A stretch of DNA of 9,571 nt from CAYVSF01 sp046482855 (GTDB lineage Bacteria; Bacteroidota; Bacteroidia; Bacteroidales; UBA12077): positions 1 to 9,571 of the forward strand of contig JAWOEH010000229.1 in NCBI GenBank assembly GCA_046482855.1, in the 5' to 3' direction. Under the pieces are notes generated by a model. That model searched no databases. It saw nothing but the letters and a program-made list of their open reading frames with translations, and was not told the origin of the DNA. Positions 1 through 5,663 of this stretch are shown piece by piece; position 1 is the stretch's first letter, and each line of letters opens with the position of its first letter. The position numbers were made by a program, and so were the translations under genes.

Positions 1-2148
1 GGCACTGCCGACAATGCCCACCACCCGTGGCGTTTTAATGTAGACTCACTACTTGTGGCAGGAGAGAATACTCTGCGCATCGACTTTCCGGCCATGCAAC
101 AGCAGCTGGATAGTCTGGAAACCCTCGCGCCGCCCTTCCCCAATGGGCCGCGGGCGCATTTACGGAAACCTGCTTATCAGTTTGGGTGGGACTGGGCGCC
201 TAAATTGTTGACCACAGGGCTCTCCGGAGCGGTTGAACTACTACATGTGCCTGTGGCAAAAGTGTTGCAGGCGGGTGTGGTCACCGATTCGGTGGGGGGA
301 GATAAGGCTTACATGGCTTTGCATGTGCAAGTATTAAGCACAAAAGCCCACAAAATGAGTGTAGCTTTACAGGTGGATGGGAAGGGTACAATAAAACGGG
401 ATCTTGCCGTAACGGACGAAATGCAACATGCTGTTGTTCGCTTCACGATTCATGATCCTGAATTGTGGTGGCCTCACGATCAGGGTGCACCCGTGCTTTA
501 TCCTTTTCAGGTGGCTTTATCAACTACGCAGGGACGTGCTGTAGATAAATATGCGGCACATTTTGGGATACGTACGACGCAGTTGTTGCAACAGGCTGAT
601 AGTGTGGGGCAAAGTTTTGTAGTGGCTGTGAATGGTCGCAAAGTATTTATGAAAGGGGCCAACATCATTCCTGCAGATCTTTTTGAAGCACGAATAAATG
701 ACAGTACCTACCAAAAGTTGGTTGCCGATATGGCAGCCGCCAACATGAACATGGTACGTGTTTGGGGCGGTGGCAGGTATCTGCCCACGGCTTTTTACCA
801 TGCCTGCGACAGTCTGGGTGTGGCTGTGTGGCAGGATTTTATGTTTGCCAATAATCTCTTTCCGGCCGATAGCGGCTTTTGTGCCGGCGTAAAACGCGAG
901 GTTGATTACCAGGTATCCCGCTTGAAGAAGCATCCTTCGGTGTTGGTGTGGTGTGGCAACAACGAGGTGGATGAGGCATGGCACAACTGGGGTTGGGAAC
1001 GCCAGTATTCGGACAGTCTGCGGCCCATTATGCGCAGTAACTACCTGCGCCTGTTTCACGATAGCCTGCCTCGATGGTTGCACAACCAGCTTTCCGAGGC
1101 ACCCTATGTGCCCAGCTCACCAACATTTGGCCGCGGCGATAAGCGCAGCCGCACCCATGGCGATAATCACTACTGGGGCGTTTGGCACGATGGGGAACCC
1201 TTTGAAATGTTCTTTAAACGCCAGGGGCGGTTTGCCAGCGAGTATGGCTTTCAGGCCTACCCGCCGCGTGAGGTGGTGCTGCAGATGAGGGATGCTGGTA
1301 ATCCGGAAAGTGGCCTTGCGCACCATCAGAAGCACCACCGGGGCGAGGAGTTGATTCGCATGTACATGGAGCGGGATTTCCATATCCCGCAGGCGGATAC
1401 AACCTACTGGTATGTTAGTCAGTTGCTACAGGCGCGCGGCATGTACCTGGCGGCCATTGCCCATCGAATGGCTAAACCCGTATGCATGGGCAGTTTGTAT
1501 TGGCAGCTGAACGATTGCTGGCCGGCTGTGTCGTGGTCGTCGGTAGCGTGGGGCGGAAAGTGGAAAGCCTTGCACCATGAAATGGCCCGGGCTTTTGCGC
1601 CAACTACTGCCGCTGCTGTTGGTTATGGCGATAGTTTACAGGTTTGGTTGTTGAACGATTCACCCCAAAAGCAACAGGCTACCATCGGTTGGTATGTGTA
1701 CGATGTGTTCGGGAATCGCCTCTTGCAGGACTCTTTGCAGCTGACTACCACTGCGCATCCTCAGTTGGTGACAACCCTGCAGGCTCCCGAAAAATTCTGG
1801 CACCAGCAGCACGTGCGGGAGCTGGTGGTTACTCCGTGGATACGCATAAACGGAAAACGAACCGAGGGCAAAACAGAAGGTTTTGTGGTTCCCGACAAGA
1901 TCCGTTGGCAAGATCCGCAAATAGAGGTTACCACCAGACAAATCCCAAAGGGCTGTGAGGTTACCCTGTTGGCGAAAGTACCCGTGTATGGCGCGGCCCT
2001 ACACGCAAATGTTCCGGGGGAATTTCGCGACAATTATTTTACCCTGCAGCCGGGAGTGAAAAAACGTGTGTTTTTTACCGAGGGCTCGGTTTTAACGAGA
2101 GAGAACATCTTTATTATGTATTACCTAACACCCACTAAGGGTAGTTAA
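1..2148 (+). CDS. Beta-mannosidase, glycoside hydrolase family 2 (5' end outside window)
   Basis: Hydrolyses terminal non-reducing beta-D-mannose residues, probably from mannan or N-glycan-type oligosaccharides in the periplasm or outside the cell. The frame is open from base 1, and the residues before the GTG at 55 (HHPWRFNVDSLL) match the sugar-binding domain of GH2 mannosidases, so 55 is not the true start. About 715 codons are present; family members run to roughly 820-850, so about 110-130 residues and any signal peptide are missing. Numbered from base 55, the immunoglobulin-like domain ends near residue 190. The TIM barrel follows, with KGANIIPAD, the acid/base Glu304 in WCGNNE and the nucleophile Glu396 in ASEYGFQ. 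LYWQLNDCWPAVSWSS is the conserved barrel-end motif of beta-mannosidases rather than galactosidases. A beta-rich C-terminal region of about 150 residues completes it. Known from the family: retaining mechanism. Inferred: export. No other carbohydrate gene is visible here to show a polysaccharide-utilisation locus. Confidence 0.95.
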   Translation, partial: GTADNAHHPWRFNVDSLLVAGENTLRIDFPAMQQQLDSLETLAPPFPNGPRAHLRKPAYQFGWDWAPKLLTTGLSGAVELLHVPVAKVLQAGVVTDSVGGDKAYMALHVQVLSTKAHKMSVALQVDGKGTIKRDLAVTDEMQHAVVRFTIHDPELWWPHDQGAPVLYPFQVALSTTQGRAVDKYAAHFGIRTTQLLQQADSVGQSFVVAVNGRKVFMKGANIIPADLFEARINDSTYQKLVADMAAANMNMVRVWGGGRYLPTAFYHACDSLGVAVWQDFMFANNLFPADSGFCAGVKREVDYQVSRLKKHPSVLVWCGNNEVDEAWHNWGWERQYSDSLRPIMRSNYLRLFHDSLPRWLHNQLSEAPYVPSSPTFGRGDKRSRTHGDNHYWGVWHDGEPFEMFFKRQGRFASEYGFQAYPPREVVLQMRDAGNPESGLAHHQKHHRGEELIRMYMERDFHIPQADTTYWYVSQLLQARGMYLAAIAHRMAKPVCMGSLYWQLNDCWPAVSWSSVAWGGKWKALHHEMARAFAPTTAAAVGYGDSLQVWLLNDSPQKQQATIGWYVYDVFGNRLLQDSLQLTTTAHPQLVTTLQAPEKFWHQQHVRELVVTPWIRINGKRTEGKTEGFVVPDKIRWQDPQIEVTTRQIPKGCEVTLLAKVPVYGAALHANVPGEFRDNYFTLQPGVKKRVFFTEGSVLTRENIFIMYYLTPTKGS

Positions 2149-2331
2149 TATAGGTTGTTTCGGAACGTTATTAGCAAATAGTTCCCATCATGTAAGTTCT
2201 GCCTATACATGTTTATGCGTATTCTGTAAAGATTTCAACCTTATTCTAAAAAAAGATGAGTGTTTTTTTATAGAGCTGTGAGACTTTTTTTTGTTGGAGA
2301 AGTACTTTTATTGAAACCTAACCCAAACATT

Positions 2332-2862
2332 GTGAATTATATTTCGGATGAGCAAATTATGAACAAAGTGAAGGCCGGGCAAGTGGCGTTGGTCTCTGAG
2401 TTGTTTGAACGCTACAACAAGCAGGTCTACAGATATTTCTTGCATCTTTCGGCCAATGATGCCGATAGTCAGGATCTTACTCAAAATGTGTTCCTTAGGT
2501 TGTTACAGTACAGTGGTACCTATCAGGAGGGGAAGAGCTTTAAAAACTGGCTGTTCAGGATGTCGCGAAATTTGTACTATACGCATTATCGGCAGCTTCG
2601 GCAAGAGCCCGAGCCCTTGACAGTGCAAAACACAAGTGCTGCAGTGGCTGCTGAGCCTACCGATAGGTACGAAAATTTGCATCGTTGCTTACATCTGTTG
2701 TCTGATGAATACCGCGAGTTGGTGGTGCTGAGTAAAATTCAGGGATGGAAATATAAAGAGATAGCCTCGCTTTACGGGGTTACAGAGGCCGCTATCAAGA
2801 ACAGGATTTACCGGGCGTTAAATCAATTGCGCATGCATTATTTTGAAATTGAGAAAAATTAG
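2332..2862 (+). CDS. ECF-type RNA polymerase sigma factor (sigma-70 family)
   Basis: Alternative sigma factor that directs RNA polymerase to a small regulon once freed from its anti-sigma partner. With the GTG at 2332 the protein has 176 residues, normal for ECF sigmas. Region 2 spans about residues 21-86 (LFERYNKQVYRYF, DSQDLTQNVFLRLL, FKNWLFRMSRN), a variable linker follows, and region 4 spans about 119-170 with a helix-turn-helix in YKEIASLYGVTEAAIKNRIY. Region 3 is absent, which defines the ECF group. The frame is open back to a GTG at 2260; TTG 2311 (with GGAGA at 2296-2300) is another possible start. I prefer 2332 because MNYISDEQIM resembles the usual N-terminus of Bacteroidota relatives and the stretch before it is T-rich and unlike the family. 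The stop is 4 bp before the anti-sigma ATG, so the two are co-transcribed and probably translationally coupled. The target promoters cannot be read from the window. Confidence 0.92.
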   Translation: MNYISDEQIMNKVKAGQVALVSELFERYNKQVYRYFLHLSANDADSQDLTQNVFLRLLQYSGTYQEGKSFKNWLFRMSRNLYYTHYRQLRQEPEPLTVQNTSAAVAAEPTDRYENLHRCLHLLSDEYRELVVLSKIQGWKYKEIASLYGVTEAAIKNRIYRALNQLRMHYFEIEKN

Positions 2863-2866
2863 GCTT

Positions 2867-3658
2867 ATGAACTGTGTAGATATCGAAAAACACCTATTGT
2901 CCTATTTGGATGGAACATTGACGGCGAAGGAAAAGGAGGCATTTGAAGCTCATCTTGCCCAATGTAACGGTTGTTCCCGGAAGCTTGCCCAATTTCAGGA
3001 GCTTGAAGCCATGTTGCCGGGTTTAGAGGTATCACTCGATGAAGTGTCTGTGGCACCTCCGTTTCCTAAATCTGTATCTGTGCGGGAAAAACACCTCAAA
3101 GCAGCGCCTGTTCGTCATTGGGTGCATAGCTTTGTAAAAGTTGCCGCTGTATTGTTGATTTTTATTGGTGGTGCATGGTTTGGGAGGATCTTGACGAAAC
3201 AAAATGAAGGCCCCCGGCTGACAAGCCTGGAGCAGGAAGTGGCAACACTGCAGAAGCAAGTGTATGTGGCTACATTACGCGAAAGCAGACCGTCAGATAA
3301 GTTGCATGTAATCAATTGTGTAGATGTACAGGAGGATCAGGTAGGATGGGTAGGTGTTTACAGTTATTTACTTACCCGCGATGAGAATGCAAACGTGCGA
3401 TTGGCAGCTGCTGAGGCTTTGTCCGAATTGTCTGGCAATGACGAAGCGCGCAATGTGTTGTTGGGGGCACTCTCCGTTGAGCAATCGCCGCTTGTACAGG
3501 TGCGCCTGATAGAGTTATTGGTGGCCACCGGTGATGAGCGCCTGGAATCGCGTTTGAAAAAGATTATAACCGATGCGAATACACCCGGGATGGTGAAAAA
3601 CTATGCCAGAATGAGTTTGCAATACTTACATAAATCGGAGCGAAAGCTTTCGGTATAA
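2867..3658 (+). CDS. Membrane anti-sigma factor: zf-HC2 head, one TM helix, HEAT-repeat tail
   Basis: Predicted to bind and inhibit the sigma factor encoded just upstream. From the ATG at 2867 it has 263 residues; the frame extends to 2843 but that would overlap the sigma gene. The cytoplasmic head carries the zf-HC2 signature HLAQCNGC (His29, Cys33, Cys36, with Cys3 or His9 as candidate fourth ligand). A hydrophobic segment at about 88-108 (VKVAAVLLIFIGGAWFG) is the single membrane helix, so the C-terminus should be periplasmic. A heptad-like stretch (about 118-135) leads into helical repeats at about 165-255 that resemble HEAT repeats, for example NVRLAAAEALSEL and VQVRLIELLVATGD. Anti-sigma factors often end in a short or beta-rich sensor domain, so the helical-repeat tail is notable; I infer a protein-binding sensor. 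The neighbouring secreted protein is a candidate ligand. The sigma-binding role rests on family knowledge and gene order, not on direct evidence. Confidence 0.88.
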   Translation: MNCVDIEKHLLSYLDGTLTAKEKEAFEAHLAQCNGCSRKLAQFQELEAMLPGLEVSLDEVSVAPPFPKSVSVREKHLKAAPVRHWVHSFVKVAAVLLIFIGGAWFGRILTKQNEGPRLTSLEQEVATLQKQVYVATLRESRPSDKLHVINCVDVQEDQVGWVGVYSYLLTRDENANVRLAAAEALSELSGNDEARNVLLGALSVEQSPLVQVRLIELLVATGDERLESRLKKIITDANTPGMVKNYARMSLQYLHKSERKLSV

Positions 3659-3702
3659 CGTTATGCCCTGCAGTAATTATGAACTTTTAATTTGTAATGA
3701 TT

Positions 3703-4590
3703 ATGAAAAAATATGTATTGACAATAGTGGCTCTGGTACTGGTAGCTGCCGGCGCACAGTCGCAAGGATTTAAGGAAACTTTGAAACATGCCGAGCAGGT
3801 GTGTATTCGTGACCTTTATGGAAATATTGAAGTGGTGGCGGGTGCCGGAAATGAAATTGTAGTGGAGAAAATTGGGCAAGCGCGATTGCCTAAAGATGCT
3901 CGAAAAGCAAAGCCTTCGGCATATAATGACGACAATACCGGGCAGGGGATAAACTTTAGCTTTGCCAACCGACAGGTGGTGCTCTCTCCCTCTGAAATAG
4001 AAAGTCAGTTTGCCGATTACCGCATTACGGTGCCAGCTAAAGTTGACCTGTCTCTAACCAATGAGACTTTATACAAGAAGATAGCAGTGAATAACTATCA
4101 GAATAAGGAAATTTTTAACCGGGTTATAGTGGCAGGTGTTAACGGAGAGATTGTGGTGGATGTGTTTTCCTCGGATGTGTACCTGAATGAGGTTACCGGT
4201 CCCCTGGCCATTGCCATTTTTTACGGTAATTGCAAAGTAGATTTTGCGCAATTGAATCAGGAATTGCCTTCGGTAATTGATATTTATCTCGGGAATATTG
4301 ATTTGATATTGCCCGAAAAAACGCCCTTTTTTGCACAATTGGAAGCAAAAGGTGGTGGCATTTTTTCCGAATTTGATATTGACCTGAAGGAAAAGGTGGT
4401 CCCCCTGAGTGTAGAGGAACGTTTCTTTTATGGAGTTGATGGAAAACTTGGTGAGAAGTTTTTTCATGATGATACGCCCAATACAGGTAAAGAGTATGAA
4501 GCCTCAAAAGTGGTGGGTTTGGTTAATGGCAGTGGCGTTAGTGTGTGTGCTCAAGTGCATGTGGGTTATGTGAACTTAAAAAAGAGATAA
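3703..4590 (+). CDS. Secreted DUF4097-like beta-strand protein
   Basis: Function unknown. From the ATG at 3703 it has 295 residues; an alternative ATG at 3697 adds two. It opens with a clear signal peptide (MKKYVLTIVALVLVAAGA, probable cleavage around AGAQSQ) and has no lipobox cysteine, so it is predicted to be periplasmic or exported. The mature part alternates short strands and turns: RDLYGNIEVVAG near the start and NGEIVVDVFSSDVYLNEV in the middle are typical of the DUF4097 or 'putative adhesin' fold, a right-handed beta-helix-like stack. The C-terminus ends in a strand-like AQVHVGYVNLKKR. It begins 44 bp after the anti-sigma stop and is followed by a terminator, so it is the last gene of the sigma operon. 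DUF4097 proteins are often found beside sigma/anti-sigma pairs in Bacteroidota, which suggests an envelope output or signal-sensing partner. The DUF4097 assignment comes from pattern recognition and is less certain than the export prediction. Confidence 0.75.
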   Translation: MKKYVLTIVALVLVAAGAQSQGFKETLKHAEQVCIRDLYGNIEVVAGAGNEIVVEKIGQARLPKDARKAKPSAYNDDNTGQGINFSFANRQVVLSPSEIESQFADYRITVPAKVDLSLTNETLYKKIAVNNYQNKEIFNRVIVAGVNGEIVVDVFSSDVYLNEVTGPLAIAIFYGNCKVDFAQLNQELPSVIDIYLGNIDLILPEKTPFFAQLEAKGGGIFSEFDIDLKEKVVPLSVEERFFYGVDGKLGEKFFHDDTPNTGKEYEASKVVGLVNGSGVSVCAQVHVGYVNLKKR

Positions 4591-4613
4591 AGTTCTTGGT
4601 ATACCAATTATAT

Positions 4614-4645
4614 AGGCTCTGGTTGAAATTTCCGGAGCCTTTTTA
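4614..4645 (+). terminator. Intrinsic terminator of the sigma/anti-sigma operon
   Basis: AGGCTCTGG (4614-4622) pairs with CCGGAGCCT (4632-4640) as a nine-pair stem with one T-G wobble, around a nine-base loop. A run of T follows at 4640-4644. It lies 23 bp after the stop of the secreted protein and on the same strand, so it should end the three-gene operon. Confidence 0.8.
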
Positions 4646-4758
4646 TACATCGAGGCCGCAGATTTAAGGGGTTGTTATCTCTGTATGCAGATTGTTAAAT
4701 ATTAGTAAAGTTTTTACAGGGAAATTTGTACTTTTAGCAGACTATCGATTTTAACCTG

Positions 4759-4882
4759 CAGGACAGCTTAGGTTTCTATGTTTAAAACAGAAATGATGAT
4801 GCGAAAAGCACTTTCCTTTCTCTTGATAGCTGTCCTGGTTTTTACAGCATGATTCCGCAAAACAAAGCGGAGAGGAAACCTA
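4759..4882. repeat. Two crossing inverted repeats in the racemase leader region
   Basis: CAGGACAGCT (4759-4768) is repeated inverted as AGCTGTCCTG (4828-4837), a perfect 10-bp match. The next eight bases, TAGGTTTC (4769-4776), are repeated inverted as GAAACCTA (4875-4882). The two left arms touch and the right arms follow in the same order, so in RNA the pairings cross: they could form a pseudoknot or compete. The right arms overlap the broken lipoprotein frame. The matches are read directly from the sequence; a regulatory role is inference. Confidence 0.4.
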
Positions 4883-4917
4883 CTTTTGGATTTGTGCACT
4901 ACACCTCCAAGGAATAA
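4778..4917 (+). pseudogene. Remnant of a small lipoprotein gene, broken at the lipobox
   Basis: The ATG at 4778 (or the three consecutive ATGs at 4793-4801) opens a 24-residue peptide ending MMMRKALSFLLIAVLVFTA followed directly by TGA at 4850-4852. The basic start, hydrophobic core and ending VFTA are exactly what precedes a lipoprotein cysteine. Adding one base in the TGA region gives a Cys and continues in a frame open to TAA at 4915-4917 (IPQNKAERKPTFGFVHYTSK). The other shifted frame, beginning with GAT at 4851 (DSAKQSGEETYFWICALHLQ), is open to 4925 and also looks like a post-lipobox sequence, so the original frame is uncertain. Either a frameshift killed a small lipoprotein gene or most of a longer one was deleted. 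A sequencing error or a true signal-peptide-only microprotein are alternatives. No function can be assigned. Confidence 0.45.
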
Positions 4918-4940
4918 TTGATTAACGAAACACAATGCAT

Positions 4941-5636
4941 ATGAAAACAATCGGATTTATTGGCGGCATGAGCTGGGAGTCGTCGGCTATCTATTACCAA
5001 ATAGCCAATCAGCAGGTGAATAAAAAGTTGGGAAAATCGCACTCTTCGCGCAATATTATGCTATCGGTCGATTTTCAGGAGGTGGCTGAACTGCAGCATG
5101 CCGGCCAATGGGAACAACTTACCCGAATGATGGTGGATGCTGCCCGAAGTTTGGAGAGAGCCGGAGCCGATTTTCTCGTGATCTGCACCAATACCATGCA
5201 CTTGATGGCACCGGAAGTACAGGCTGCCGTTGACATTCCCTTGCTCCACATTGCCGATGCCGTGGGTGAAGCCATTACGCAACAAAGCCTTAAAAAAGTA
5301 GGTTTGCTTGGCACTAAGTATACCATGGAAAAGGGGTTTTATAAAGAACATCTTGCCAAAAACTATAATATTGAGGTAATTACACCCGATGAGGCCGATA
5401 GAGAACGGATACACAGCATCATATACAATGAACTTGTTCTTGGGAAGTTCCTCAACGAAAGTCGCGAGGTTTATCAACAAGTAGTTGCTCACTTACAAAG
5501 TAGCGGCGCTGAGGGTGTTATCCTGGGTTGTACCGAAATCCCGCTGCTTATTCAGCAACCCCATGTGGATCTTCCCTTATTTGATACCACTACCATTCAT
5601 GCCCAAAAAGCGGTAGAATGGTCGGTAGGCGAGTGA
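4941..5636 (+). CDS. Aspartate/glutamate racemase-family amino-acid racemase (YgeA-like)
   Basis: Cofactor-independent cytosolic racemase that interconverts L- and D-amino acids through a two-base mechanism using a pair of cysteines. From the ATG at 4941 it has 231 residues, the usual size for the family; an ATG at 4935 adds only Met-His, and MKTIGFIGGMSWESS is the standard family start. Both catalytic cysteines are present: Cys82 in VICTNTMH and Cys197 in LGCTEIPLL. The glycine-rich start GFIGGMSWES and the central VGLLGTKYTM of the second domain are also typical. The substrate cannot be fixed from sequence: the family includes aspartate, glutamate and broad-specificity (YgeA-like) enzymes, and this looks closest to the broad type. 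It stands alone on the strand, behind the operon terminator and a gene remnant, so it is probably transcribed from its own promoter. It converges on the histidine kinase gene. Confidence 0.9.
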   Translation: MKTIGFIGGMSWESSAIYYQIANQQVNKKLGKSHSSRNIMLSVDFQEVAELQHAGQWEQLTRMMVDAARSLERAGADFLVICTNTMHLMAPEVQAAVDIPLLHIADAVGEAITQQSLKKVGLLGTKYTMEKGFYKEHLAKNYNIEVITPDEADRERIHSIIYNELVLGKFLNESREVYQQVVAHLQSSGAEGVILGCTEIPLLIQQPHVDLPLFDTTTIHAQKAVEWSVGE

Positions 5637-5663
5637 TGGCACAGTTCTATGGCGAATAAGAGT

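Noticed and set aside
520..1402. Long antisense and alternate-frame ORFs inside the mannosidase gene
   Set aside because: They lie over a strongly conserved enzyme with catalytic motifs and carry no recognisable protein features; shadows of a GC-richer coding region.
1..2148. A polysaccharide-utilisation locus around the mannosidase
   Set aside because: No SusC/SusD pair, other glycosidase or sugar transporter is in the window, and the adjacent sigma/anti-sigma pair lacks the FecR-type anti-sigma usual for such loci.
2162..2185. GGAAC/GTTCC hairpin as terminator of the mannosidase gene
   Set aside because: The stem is only five pairs with a 14-base loop and no T-run follows.
4721..4728. GAAATTTG as a Bacteroidota -7 promoter element for the racemase or the remnant
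   Set aside because: It only partly matches TAnnTTTG, and no TTG lies 19-21 bp upstream; the nearest, at 4692-4694, is about 26 bp away.
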